Program-made: the position numbers and the translations under genes
Assembly (NCBI RefSeq): GCF_944324995.1
Contig: NZ_CALUYL010000007.1
Location: 1-64,000, forward strand
Length of the DNA: 64,000 bases
Origin: an uncultured Mailhella sp.
GTDB lineage: Bacteria; Desulfobacterota; Desulfovibrionia; Desulfovibrionales; Desulfovibrionaceae
Reading direction: 5' to 3'
In this document: one piece after another, positions 33,614 to 42,490 of the stretch
Layout: every line of letters begins with the position of its first letter
Numbering within the stretch: position 1 is the stretch's first letter
The notes under the pieces: model-generated
The model's input: only the letters and a program-made list of their open reading frames with translations
Told to the model about the DNA's origin: nothing
Databases searched by the model: none

Positions 33614-35596
33614 ATGCTGTATCAGAAACTCTCCAAAAACATCTTCAAGGTTCCCAGCGACGCCGACTGTCAGGAACAGGTAAAAAATCAATGGGAAATG
33701 TTCATCCGCGGCGAAAACATCGACAAGAAGGTACTGCGCAACTCCATTTACAATTCCTGGAAAAGAAGCAAGGTTTACAACGTCAACTATCAGTCGCTGC
33801 AAACGGTCATCGTTCCGCAGAAGGAACTCGACAAGGCCGTCAAGAAAAACGACGTGCTCATTTCCTGCTCTTCCGTCATCCTGTCCGACATCTTCTATTT
33901 CAATGAAGACATCATCCGCACGGTCATTCTCACCGACGCCTCCGGAACCGTCATCGACCTGCGCAGCCAGGACGACAGCGTCTGCCTCGGCATGACCTTC
34001 GACGAACGCCACATCGGCACGCACGGCATCGCCACCTGCCGCCACGAAGAAAAGCTCATCACCGTCATCGGCAACGAAAACTACTGCATCCAGAACAAAA
34101 ACATCGCCTGCACCGCCTCCCCCGTCTGGAACGCCACCAGAACCCATGTGCTCGGCTTTCTCGGCGTCATCGTCAGGGCCGACGAATTCAAGCCGTTCAT
34201 CCGAAGCATCATCGAAATTTCCGTCAACGCCATCACCGAACAGATCAAGGCCTACACCCTCCTGCAGCGGCAGAACACGCTCATCAGCGTGCTCACCGAC
34301 GGCCTCATCTTCCTCGAACACAACTTCTCCGTCTATCTCGTCAACAAGTACGCCAAAAAACTGCTCGACCTCGACAGCGAAAGCATCTCGAAGAACATCT
34401 TCGACCTCATGTCGTTCAACAGCGTGGTCACGGAAAAAATCGTCAACAAAACGCCCTTCATCGACGAAAAGTCCGTGTGCGTCAACGCCCTGACCGGAAT
34501 CTCCATCACCTGCGTGATTTCCATGTCCATCTCCGAAAATCAGGACATCGTGCTCACGTTCCGGGAAGTCTCGCGCATCAAGGATCTCAAGAAGGCCCCC
34601 GTGCCCCGGGCCGTGTACAGCTTCAAGGACATCGTCGGCCGTTCGCCCGCCGTGCTGGAAACCGTCGATTACGCCAGACGCGCGGCCCTGAACGACTTTC
34701 CCGTGCTCCTCATCGGCGAAAGCGGCACCGGCAAGGAACTGTTTGCGCAGTCCATTCACAACGCGAGCGCGCGTTCCGGCAAGCCCTTCATCGCCGTGAA
34801 CTGCGGCGCTCTCCCCCACGAGCTCGTGCAGAGCGAACTGTTCGGCTATTCCGAAGGCGCGTTCACCGGCGCAAGCCGGCACGGCAAGGCAGGCAAATTC
34901 GAGCTTGCGGACGGAGGCACAATCTTTCTGGACGAAATAGGCGAAATGCCTCTGCACATTCAGGCAAACTTGTTACGAATTTTGCAAGACGGCGAACTTT
35001 GCCGCATAGGCGGGCAGCAGAGCAGAAAAATCAACGTCAAGATCATTGCCGCCACCAACCGGAACCTGCACAAGGCGATTGCCGAAAAAATGTTCCGCGA
35101 AGACCTCTTCTATCGTCTGAACGTGTTCAACATTCACATTCCCGCGCTCAGGGAGCGCATGGAAGACGTGGAAACGCTGGCGAATTACTTTGTTTATAAA
35201 ATATCCAACAACTTCAACACCGATATAAAAAAAATAGACGACAGGGTACTGGAAGCCTTCAAAAAATATTCCTGGCCCGGCAATGTGCGCGAACTTGAAA
35301 ACGTCATCACCCGCGCCGTCTATGTCTGCCGCTGCGACACCATTCGTCTTGAGCACATTCCCTCTTCCATAGTGAGCGAATACGTTGCCTTGGACGACAC
35401 GGCTCCGGCGCATTCCTCCACCATGCACGACTTCAGCAGTCAGTCTTTGTATAAGACCGAGGAAGCCATCATACGGAACATTCTCTCGCAACAGCGCGGA
35501 AACGTGTACGGAAGTTCAAAAATATTGAACATCTCCCGAAGCTCGCTCTACTACAAGTGCGCAAAGTACGGCATTGATCCGAAAATATACAAATAG
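33614..35596 (+). CDS. Sigma-54-dependent activator with GAF/PAS-type sensor (AcoR-like)
   Basis: This 660-residue enhancer-binding protein has a GAF-like domain (about 70-210; VILTDASGTVIDL, GTHGIATC) and a PAS-like domain (about 220-330). The AAA+ domain (about 340-580) has Walker A GESGTGKE (368-375), GAFTGA (415-420) and Walker B TIFLDE. A Fis HTH ends it (NVYGSSKILNISRSSLYYK). The arrangement recalls AcoR/DhaR. GGAGGAG is correctly placed before the ATG. It is more AT-rich towards its 3' end than its neighbours. The sigma-54 promoter at 36118, about 520 bases downstream, is its likely target. Confidence 0.92.
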   Translation: MLYQKLSKNIFKVPSDADCQEQVKNQWEMFIRGENIDKKVLRNSIYNSWKRSKVYNVNYQSLQTVIVPQKELDKAVKKNDVLISCSSVILSDIFYFNEDIIRTVILTDASGTVIDLRSQDDSVCLGMTFDERHIGTHGIATCRHEEKLITVIGNENYCIQNKNIACTASPVWNATRTHVLGFLGVIVRADEFKPFIRSIIEISVNAITEQIKAYTLLQRQNTLISVLTDGLIFLEHNFSVYLVNKYAKKLLDLDSESISKNIFDLMSFNSVVTEKIVNKTPFIDEKSVCVNALTGISITCVISMSISENQDIVLTFREVSRIKDLKKAPVPRAVYSFKDIVGRSPAVLETVDYARRAALNDFPVLLIGESGTGKELFAQSIHNASARSGKPFIAVNCGALPHELVQSELFGYSEGAFTGASRHGKAGKFELADGGTIFLDEIGEMPLHIQANLLRILQDGELCRIGGQQSRKINVKIIAATNRNLHKAIAEKMFREDLFYRLNVFNIHIPALRERMEDVETLANYFVYKISNNFNTDIKKIDDRVLEAFKKYSWPGNVRELENVITRAVYVCRCDTIRLEHIPSSIVSEYVALDDTAPAHSSTMHDFSSQSLYKTEEAIIRNILSQQRGNVYGSSKILNISRSSLYYKCAKYGIDPKIYK

Positions 35597-35619
35597 TATT
35601 CATGTATATGTATATTTTC
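35581..35619. other. AT-rich inverted repeat across the activator stop codon
   Basis: Perfect 11-bp arms GAAAATATACA (35581-35591) and TGTATATTTTC (35609-35619) span the TAG at 35594-35596. It may be an mRNA 3' hairpin or a binding site; there is no clear U-tract. Confidence 0.55.
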
Positions 35620-35944
35620 AATGATGTTTCCAAAGATGTACGCAAGATAATGCTTCTTATTGCAGAAATATCATCTCCCCTATCATACTCCAAAAAACGA
35701 ATATTCAGGGACAGTATGGATCATGCTGTCCTTTTTTGCGCTGCCGTATTCTCTGCCGCCCGTCATGCGGCGCAGTTTACCCTTTCCAGGCGGGGCGTCT
35801 TCGCCACGCGCGCCTCGGCGAGCGCCTCGACCGAACGCGCCCGGACGCAGGACAGGCGGCCACCTGGCGGTAGACGCTGCGCATGGATTTTGTACAACGG
35901 CCGCATGTCGGACCATACCTCTTTGTCTGTTTTTTGGAATTTCC

Positions 35945-35970
35945 GTGTCTGTTTTTCAAAAAACAGACAC
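35945..35970. promoter_or_regulatory. Perfect 26-bp palindrome, candidate enhancer of module B
   Basis: Twelve-bp arms GTGTCTGTTTTT (35945-35956) and AAAAACAGACAC (35959-35970) surround a CA centre. A further half-site GTCTGTTTTTT lies about 20 bases upstream. It is about 150 bases upstream of the sigma-54 promoter at 36118, a typical activator site. The surrounding stretch 35620-36117 has no supported gene. Alternatively it could be a bidirectional terminator, since both flanks are A/T-rich. Confidence 0.6.
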
Positions 35971-36117
35971 AGATAAAAAATCACATGCCGCCCCGGACGT
36001 TCCGTCGGCGGGACTTTTTGCGCAACGCGCAGGCTTACCGTTTATAATAAATAATAATATCAATAGATTATAAATATCTCTTCTTCACGTCTCTTTTTCT
36101 GCGGAAATCGCGGTTGT

Positions 36118-36133
36118 TGGCACGCTATTTGCT
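36118..36133 (+). promoter_or_regulatory. Sigma-54 promoter of module B
   Basis: TGGCAC (36118-36123), five bases, then TTGCT (36129-36133): an exact -24/-12 match with the same hexamers as the GRE promoter. The start codon of the first gene is 90 bases downstream. Confidence 0.9.
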
Positions 36134-36222
36134 ACATAAAGGGCATAATCCGACACCCCATGTGCGCACGGTGCTCACAACGCCGGTGTCACAGGCAACT
36201 TTATTCTTGTAAGGAGTATCAG

Positions 36223-37080
36223 ATGATTATTGATGCAAGACTGCGCCCCGCGACGGAATCGTATCTCCATTCCACCGTGTACAATGGTCACGCCTATGAA
36301 TTCCACAAGCGTTTCGGCGTGGGAATGGCTCCTTCCGTCCGGGAAAAATCCCTGGAACTCTGCCTGCAGGAAATGGATGAAGCCCGCATCGATCTGGGTC
36401 TGGCTCCCGCCCGCTGGGGCGCGGCTCCCGAGCCCTACGTCACTCCGGAAGAAGTGGCCCAGATCATGGCCGACTATCCGAAGCGCTTCTACGGCGCCAT
36501 TGCCCTGGACACCTGCCAGCTCCGCCGCTCCATGGAACTCATTGAAAAGTGGGTCGTGAACGGCCCGGTCAAGGCCGTCTGTCTGGAACCCGGCCGCGGC
36601 CCGAAGCCCATGTATTTCAACGACGCCAGAATTTACCCCATGTATGACTACCTGCAGGAAAAGAACATTCCCGTGTTCATCATGGCCGGCGGCATGACCG
36701 GACCCGACGTCAGCTATTCCGACCCCGTCTATCTCGACAGAATGCTGAACGACTTCCCCAAGCTGACCGTCATCAACATTCACGGCGGCGTTCCCTACGT
36801 CGATCAGTCCATCTTCTGCGCGCTGCGTCATCCCAACCTTTTCCTGTGCCCCGACATGTATCTGAACCACACCGCCTGGTGGCGCCGCTACATCGACGCC
36901 GCCAACTGCATGATTCAGGATCAGTTCCTGTTCGGCAGCTCCTATCCCTTCGTGCCCATGAAGGAAGGGCTGGACATCTTCAATTCCTTCCCGCTCAGAG
37001 AGGAAGTGCGCGACAAGGTCATGTACAAGAACGCGGCTCGTGCGCTTGGTATTGATCCTGAAGACTACCGTCGATTCTGA
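36223..37080 (+). CDS. Amidohydrolase-2-fold protein with a degenerate metal site
   Basis: The 285-residue protein resembles the COG2159 amidohydrolase/decarboxylase family (ACMSD, gamma-resorcylate decarboxylase). AAGGAG lies before the ATG at 36223; the upstream frame is not used. The expected N-terminal HxH metal ligands are replaced: MIIDARLRP has R6 and R8. The late metal-binding Asp of GSDYP is Ser (S240, in LFGSSYPF). The central His of INIHGG (H187) is kept. So it is either metal-independent, uses different ligands, or is a non-catalytic paralogue. It is the first gene of a sigma-54 operon with transporter and flavoprotein genes, suggesting a role in using the imported substrate. Confidence 0.8.
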   Translation: MIIDARLRPATESYLHSTVYNGHAYEFHKRFGVGMAPSVREKSLELCLQEMDEARIDLGLAPARWGAAPEPYVTPEEVAQIMADYPKRFYGAIALDTCQLRRSMELIEKWVVNGPVKAVCLEPGRGPKPMYFNDARIYPMYDYLQEKNIPVFIMAGGMTGPDVSYSDPVYLDRMLNDFPKLTVINIHGGVPYVDQSIFCALRHPNLFLCPDMYLNHTAWWRRYIDAANCMIQDQFLFGSSYPFVPMKEGLDIFNSFPLREEVRDKVMYKNAARALGIDPEDYRRF

Positions 37081-37086
37081 TAGCCC

Positions 37087-37160
37087 GGCACGTCAACGTG
37101 CCCATCAATACGCCACAGGCCCCGGCGTGCATCCGAAGAAGGACGCAAAGGCCGGGGCCT
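37087..37160 (+). promoter_or_regulatory. Tandem intercistronic hairpins
   Basis: The first hairpin has arms GGCACGT (37087-37093) and ACGTGCC (37096-37102). The second has perfect 10-bp arms AGGCCCCGGC (37117-37126) and GCCGGGGCCT (37151-37160). Neither has a U-tract. They fill the gap between the amidohydrolase-fold gene and the TRAP permease gene and probably set relative expression. Confidence 0.7.
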
Positions 37161-37184
37161 CGTGCATGACAGCAGGAGTTCGCC

Positions 37185-39098
37185 ATGTCGTCAGACACCT
37201 TTGAAAAGAAAATCATCACGCCGCTGACCAATGCCATTTGCATTGTGTTCGTCATCTATCAGATAGTGACCATCTCCGGTCTCTATGTGCTGGACACCTC
37301 CATACAACGAGCCTTCCATCTCGGCTTCGTCATGGCGCTTACATTTCTTATCTTTCCCATCTACGGCAAGTCGAACTCCTTCCGATTTCTGCGCGTCGTC
37401 GACTTTATCTGCTGCATTCTCGCCTTCGTCATTGCTTCGTTCTTCTACGTTTACTTCGACTACATCTTCGACAGGCTGCCCTACGTCGATCCGCTGACGG
37501 ACGTCGACATGTTCATCGGCGTGGCCGCCATCCTCCTCGTTCTTGAAATCACCCGCCGCACGTCGGGCATTGCGCTGGTCATCGTGGCCACGTGCGGTCT
37601 TCTCTATACCTATTTCGGCGACTATCTCCCCGGATTCCTGCATCATTCGGGCAAGTCCGTGGAAGAAATCGTGGAACACGTCTTCCTGCTCACCGACGGC
37701 ATTTACGGCGTGCCCCTGTCGAACGCCGCCACCATCATTTTCGCCTTCGTGCTCTTCGGCGCCTTTCTTGAAAAAAGTGGCATGAACGATCTGTTCATGA
37801 ACCTCGCCTGCTACTGGACCAAGAACGCCAAGGGCGGCCCGGCCAAGGTGGCCATTTTCGGCAGCGCCATGTTCGGCACCATTTCCGGCAGCGCCGTGGC
37901 CAACGTGTACGGCACCGGCAACATCACCATTCCCATGATGCAGAAGGTGGGGTACAAGCCCGCCTTCGCAGGCGCCGTGGAAGCCGTGGCCTCCACCGGC
38001 GGTCAGATCATGCCCCCGGTCATGGGTTCCGCGGCCTTCATCATGGCCGACATCACCGGCGTCGGCTACCTCGCCGTGGCCAAGGCCGCCCTGCTGCCCG
38101 CCATCCTGTACTACGCCAGCCTCTTCTTCATGATCCACTTCGAGGCCTGCAAGCACAATGCCGGCACCATTCCCCCGGAAATGATTCCCGACGTGCGCCG
38201 CATCTATCGGCAGATATACTATGTTTCCGCCATCCTGCTGCTCATCGTGCTCATGGTCATGGGATGCAGTCCGGTATTCTCCGCCCTGCTTTCCACCCTT
38301 TCCATCTATCTCATGTCCTTCATCCGCAAAGACACCAGAATGGGCATCCGCAAGCTCTACGACACCTTCGTCTTTGCCGCCAAGAACTCCCTCATGATCA
38401 CTTCGTGCTGCGCCTGCGCGGGCATCGTCGTCGGCGTCATCACCCTCACCGGCCTCGGCTTCACCTTCATCAACTTCGTCTCCTCCGTCGCCGGCGACAA
38501 CCGCTTCATCATCCTCGTGCTCATCATGCTCGTGTGCATCATCATGGGCATGGGCGTGCCCACCGCTCCCGCCTACATTCTGGTGGCCAGCCTCGGCGCG
38601 CCGCTCATCATCAAGTCCGGCTTCAGCGTGGTGTCGGCCCACCTGTTCGTGCTCTACTACGCCGTGCTCTCCGTCATCACGCCTCCGGTCTGCCTGGCCT
38701 CCTACGCCGGAGCGGCCATCGCAGACGCCTCGGCCATGCGCACCGGCATGGTGGGCATGAAGCTCGCCTGCGTATCGTTCATCATTCCCTTCATGTTCAT
38801 CTATCAGCCCAACCTCCTGCTTGAAGGCGACTGGTTCTCCCTGATCCAGGCGGCCTGCACCTCCTTCCTCGGCGTGATAAGCATCGCCGCCGGCGTGCAG
38901 GGCTACTTCAAGACCAACGCCAACATCGTGGAACGCGCGCTGTTCATCGTGGGCGGCTTCATGATGGTGGATTCCGGCAAGATCACCGACGTCATCGGCA
39001 TAGCCTGCATAGTTCTCGCCGTCGCCTCCCAGATCATCAAGTGTCGGGCGGCAGGCAAGTGCAGCATGGAAACTGAAAACATCACCAAGGGAGCCTAG
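37185..39098 (+). CDS. TRAP transporter fused permease (4TM/12TM)
   Basis: The 637-residue inner-membrane protein joins the small (DctQ-like) and large (DctM-like) TRAP subunits in one chain, the form that pairs with TAXI-type binding proteins. About 16 or more hydrophobic segments are visible. DctM-type motifs include GTISGSAVANVYGTG, GGQIMPPVMGSAAFI and the C-terminal MGMGVPTAPAY. TRAP systems use the sodium or proton gradient to take up organic acids and related solutes. AGGAG precedes the ATG. The partner binding protein starts two bases after its stop codon. Confidence 0.95.
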   Translation: MSSDTFEKKIITPLTNAICIVFVIYQIVTISGLYVLDTSIQRAFHLGFVMALTFLIFPIYGKSNSFRFLRVVDFICCILAFVIASFFYVYFDYIFDRLPYVDPLTDVDMFIGVAAILLVLEITRRTSGIALVIVATCGLLYTYFGDYLPGFLHHSGKSVEEIVEHVFLLTDGIYGVPLSNAATIIFAFVLFGAFLEKSGMNDLFMNLACYWTKNAKGGPAKVAIFGSAMFGTISGSAVANVYGTGNITIPMMQKVGYKPAFAGAVEAVASTGGQIMPPVMGSAAFIMADITGVGYLAVAKAALLPAILYYASLFFMIHFEACKHNAGTIPPEMIPDVRRIYRQIYYVSAILLLIVLMVMGCSPVFSALLSTLSIYLMSFIRKDTRMGIRKLYDTFVFAAKNSLMITSCCACAGIVVGVITLTGLGFTFINFVSSVAGDNRFIILVLIMLVCIIMGMGVPTAPAYILVASLGAPLIIKSGFSVVSAHLFVLYYAVLSVITPPVCLASYAGAAIADASAMRTGMVGMKLACVSFIIPFMFIYQPNLLLEGDWFSLIQAACTSFLGVISIAAGVQGYFKTNANIVERALFIVGGFMMVDSGKITDVIGIACIVLAVASQIIKCRAAGKCSMETENITKGA

Positions 39099-39099
39099 T

Positions 39100-40071
39100 A
39101 TGAAAAAGCTGATAACCGGCGCTCTGATGGCGCTCATGATGTATGCCTCCCCCGCTCAGGGTGCGGAAAACATGAATATCGTCGCCGTGGGCGCGGCTTC
39201 CGGCGGAACCTTCACCATCGGTCTCGCCGCCGTGGGCAAGATCGTGACTCGGGAATGTCCCGGCGCGGAATTCCACCTGCTGCCCGGCGCGGCTTCGGGC
39301 AACATCGTGCGGGCCTCCCAGAACAAGTGCGATCTCACCGTCACCCAGCATGTGCTCGGCGTGGCCGCCGTCAACGGCACCGCTCCCTACAGAAAGAAAA
39401 TAGGCAACGTCTGCTCCATTCTGAATACCGGCGATCTCGCCCGCCTGCACATCGTCGCCAGGGAAGAGAGCAAGATCGAGTCGCTGGAACAGCTGTTCAA
39501 GGAAAAAAGAGGCGTGTCCATCGGCGTGGGCCCCCGCGGCGGCATGGCCGAAGTGGCGTTCAACGGCATTGTGGAATCCTGCGGCCTCACCTACGCCGAC
39601 CTGCGCAGCAGGGGCTGGAAAATCATGACGAACGCCACCAGCGACTCCGTGGCCCTCATGCAGGACGGCCTGCTCGACATCTTCCTGTGGTTCGGCCCCA
39701 ATGAAGGCCCCTTCCTTCAGGAACTCGTCAACAGCACCAATCTGAAATGGATCTCGCTGGCGCAGGAAACCGCCGAGTTCATGAAGACCAAGTACGGCTT
39801 CTCCGCACACATGCTCCCCGACGATCTCTTTCCGGGCAAGCACGGCGACGTGCTCTGCATAGGCAACTCCACCGAATGGATAGTGAGCGCCCAGCTTCCC
39901 GAAGAAAAGGTGTACAACCTCATCAAACTCATCATGACGCACCGCGCCGACATCGCCCTGGCCCTCCCGGAATGGGACACCATCGATCCCAAGATCGGCT
40001 GCACCAATCTCGCCTTCCCTCTGCATCCCGGAGCCGAACGCTACTACAGGGAAATAGGCAGTCTGCAATAA
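39100..40071 (+). CDS. TAXI-family TRAP solute-binding protein
   Basis: The 323-residue periplasmic binding protein has a signal peptide (about 1-21, cleavage near SPAQG-AEN). The TAXI core begins with GAASGGTFTIGLAAVGKIV, followed by ATSGN-like GAASGNIVRASQNKCDL, which is standard for the family. It supplies ligand to the fused permease directly upstream. The ATG is preceded by GGGAG inside the permease 3' end, so the two are coupled. TAXI ligands are poorly known (2-oxo acids, glutamate, some aromatics), so none is proposed here. Confidence 0.93.
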   Translation: MKKLITGALMALMMYASPAQGAENMNIVAVGAASGGTFTIGLAAVGKIVTRECPGAEFHLLPGAASGNIVRASQNKCDLTVTQHVLGVAAVNGTAPYRKKIGNVCSILNTGDLARLHIVAREESKIESLEQLFKEKRGVSIGVGPRGGMAEVAFNGIVESCGLTYADLRSRGWKIMTNATSDSVALMQDGLLDIFLWFGPNEGPFLQELVNSTNLKWISLAQETAEFMKTKYGFSAHMLPDDLFPGKHGDVLCIGNSTEWIVSAQLPEEKVYNLIKLIMTHRADIALALPEWDTIDPKIGCTNLAFPLHPGAERYYREIGSLQ

Positions 40072-40145
40072 GACAAATATCTGCGACCAATATGCCGCTC
40101 ACCGCGCTTTTCCAGCAATGACAAGACACTACAAGGAGCCTCAGC

Positions 40146-42083
40146 ATGTACAAAGAAACGTATGAGCACATCTTCACCCCCCTGCAGGTCGGATCCGTCA
40201 CCATTCCCAACCGTCTTTTCGTCGCCCCCATGGTCTCCGACTTCTGCGACGACGACGGCATGGCCACGGAACAGTACATTGCCTATCACGAAGAAAAGGC
40301 CAAGGGCGGCTGGGGCCTCATCATCACCGAAGACTACGCCGTGTGCAAAAGCGGACGCGGCTACATTACCGCCGGGCTCTGGAAGGACGAACAGATCGAA
40401 AGTCACAGAAAGCTGACCGAACGCGTCCACGCCCACGGCAGCAGGATATTTGCGCAGATCTATCACGCCGGTCGTCAGGTTCACGGCAAGGTGCCGCACG
40501 AAGGACTTCCGTTTGCGCCGTCCGCCGTGTCGTGTCCGCTGGTGCAGCAGGGCGCGCAGGCGCTGACCATCGACCAGATCAAGACCATCGTTTCCCAGTT
40601 CGGCGACTGCGCCCTCCGCGCCAAGAAGGCCGGTTTCGACGGCGTGGAAATCCACGGCGGCCACGGCTACCTGATTGCCGAATTCATGTCCTGGCACGCC
40701 AACAAGCGCATCGACGAATACGGCGGCCCGCTGCCCAACAGAATGCGCTTCCCGCTCGAAGTCATCGCCGACATCCGTGAGAAGTGCGGCAAGGACTTTC
40801 CGGTGACCATACGCATTTCCACCGAGGAACTCATACGCGACGGCCGCGTGCTCGAAGACTCCATCTATGTCGCGCATGTGCTGGAAGAAGCCGGCGTGGA
40901 CGCCATTCACGCTTCCGTGGGCCTGTACGGCTGCAAATACTCCATCGTGCCGCCCCTGAACATTGATCCGGGCTGGGTGATCCGCTACGCCGAAAAGCTC
41001 AAAACCGTGGTGAAGATTCCGGTGTTCACGGTGTCGCGCATCACGGAGCCGGGCATGGCCGAACTCATTCTGAGCATGGGCCGCGCCGACGCCGTCGTCA
41101 TGGGACGAAACTCCCTGAGCGATCCGTACCTGCCCCGCAAGCTGGCCGAAGGACGTCCGCAGGACATCAACCGCTGCATCGGCTGCATTCAGGGCTGTCA
41201 GGGCCGCCTGAGAAACAACGAGAGCATCCGCTGCCTGGTCAATCCCGAACTCGGCTACGAAGCTTTGCATGAAAAGCAGCCCGCGCTGAACAAGCGCCGC
41301 GTCTTTGTCGCCGGCGGCGGCGTGGCCGGCATGGAAGCGGCCATCATCGCCGCGGAACGCGGCCACGAAGTCACCCTGTTCGAGGCCTCCCCGGCCCTCG
41401 GCGGACAATTCGTGCTGGCGGCCGTGCCGCCCTCCAAGGGCAACCTTTCGAGCTTCCCGGCCTGGCAGGTCGAACAGCTCAAGCGGCTGGGCGTGGAAGT
41501 GCGCCTGAACACCCCGCTCACCAAGGCCGTCTGCGTGGCCGAACATCCCGACAACGTCATCATCGCCACGGGCAGCACGCCCTTCCTGCCCCCGATTCCG
41601 GGCATCGACGGCCCCAGGGTGGTGCTGGCCTCCCAGGTGCTGAAGGGCGAAGTCGCCTGCAAGGGCAAGGTGCTCATGGCCGGCGGCGGCATGGTGGGCT
41701 CGGAAACGGCCGACTTTCTCTGTGAATACGGCTGCTCCGTGACCATCGTGGACATGCTCCCCGAAATCGCCGCCGAAGAAATCGCCACCAGACGCACCTT
41801 CCTGCTCGATTCTCTGCGCGAACACGGCACGCGCTTTGAAACCTCCTGCAAGATTCTTTCCATCGACGAAGACGGCACGGTCACCTGGAGCCGCAAGGAC
41901 GGCTCGACCCAGAGCGACCGCTTCGACTACGTCGTCATCGCCCTGGGCTCCCGCCCGGTGAACAAGCTCGCCGACGAACTCGAAGACGTGGTCAAGCTGA
42001 GCGTGGTGGGCGACGCCTTCAAGGTCAGCAACGCCATGGTCGGCGTGCGTCAGGCCTTCCTCGCCGCCTGCGCCGTCAACTGA
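40146..42083 (+). CDS. OYE-type NADH:flavin oxidoreductase / 2-enoate reductase-like protein
   Basis: The 645-residue iron-sulfur flavoprotein belongs to the 2,4-dienoyl-CoA reductase, 2-enoate reductase and BaiCD/BaiH group. The FMN-binding TIM barrel (about 1-330) begins FTPLQVGSVTIPNRLFVAPM. The [4Fe-4S] cluster cysteines are C344, C347, C351 and C363. An FAD domain with AGGGVAGMEAA follows, with an NAD(P)H domain inserted (AGGGMVGSE). The family typically reduces activated C=C bonds. It ends the module B operon; the hairpin in the repeat at 42241 is the probable terminator. A related enzyme starts module C at 51141. Confidence 0.93.
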   Translation: MYKETYEHIFTPLQVGSVTIPNRLFVAPMVSDFCDDDGMATEQYIAYHEEKAKGGWGLIITEDYAVCKSGRGYITAGLWKDEQIESHRKLTERVHAHGSRIFAQIYHAGRQVHGKVPHEGLPFAPSAVSCPLVQQGAQALTIDQIKTIVSQFGDCALRAKKAGFDGVEIHGGHGYLIAEFMSWHANKRIDEYGGPLPNRMRFPLEVIADIREKCGKDFPVTIRISTEELIRDGRVLEDSIYVAHVLEEAGVDAIHASVGLYGCKYSIVPPLNIDPGWVIRYAEKLKTVVKIPVFTVSRITEPGMAELILSMGRADAVVMGRNSLSDPYLPRKLAEGRPQDINRCIGCIQGCQGRLRNNESIRCLVNPELGYEALHEKQPALNKRRVFVAGGGVAGMEAAIIAAERGHEVTLFEASPALGGQFVLAAVPPSKGNLSSFPAWQVEQLKRLGVEVRLNTPLTKAVCVAEHPDNVIIATGSTPFLPPIPGIDGPRVVLASQVLKGEVACKGKVLMAGGGMVGSETADFLCEYGCSVTIVDMLPEIAAEEIATRRTFLLDSLREHGTRFETSCKILSIDEDGTVTWSRKDGSTQSDRFDYVVIALGSRPVNKLADELEDVVKLSVVGDAFKVSNAMVGVRQAFLAACAVN

Positions 42084-42240
42084 CGCAAAACAACAAACTC
42101 CTTGGATGCGGAATCCCGGCAGGGAGCAGGTCAGGCACGCCATGCCTCTGCCGGATCCGCAACGGCGGGCACGGGAGCCAGCTCCCGCCTTCTGCCGAAC
42201 AGCGCACGACGCTCCTGCGCCGCACGGCCTGCCCGTTGCC

Positions 42241-42345
42241 ACGTCGGTCCGAACTTTCGGGCCGACGTTTTTTTTGCCCGAATCTTCGTCCGCGTTCCGC
42301 GGCGCTCCGGAGCGGCAAGCTCATGGATTGTCAAAGGCGCGGAAG
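42241..42345. repeat. Dispersed terminator-bearing repeat, copy 2
   Basis: Arms ACGTCGG (42241-42247) and CCGACGT (42262-42268) are followed by eight T residues, terminating the module B operon. The hairpin plus about 75 bases downstream match the repeat at 26301-26393. A second inverted repeat with AGGCGCGGA and TCCGCGCCT arms lies at its right end. The 42084-42240 and 42346-42420 stretches hold no supported gene. Confidence 0.7.
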
Positions 42346-42421
42346 GTATCCCGCGACATCCTCCGCGCCTCCTTTGACCGTCGTCTTGAAGATCATCGTC
42401 ACATTCTTCGCGCTGCGCGTC

Positions 42422-42449
42422 TTGACATTTATTTAGTAATCACTAAAAA
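42422..42449 (+). promoter_or_regulatory. Sigma-70 promoter with an internal inverted repeat
   Basis: TTGACA (42422-42427), 16 bases, then TAAAAA (42444-42449). Inside the spacer and -10 box lies TTTAGT (42432-42437), AATC, ACTAAA (42442-42447), a likely operator. The half-site TTAGT/ACTAA also occurs in the large palindrome at 61298, upstream of the HxlR-containing operon. It would drive the radical SAM/flavodoxin/flavin-reductase genes. Confidence 0.65.
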
Positions 42450-42490
42450 TTTATGCAGACAAGATCTTCAACCTTCACGGGAGTGTTCTC

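Noticed and set aside
37191..39137. A 648-codon minus-strand frame opposite the TRAP permease
   Set aside because: Asp/His/Gly-rich antisense shadow of a membrane protein.
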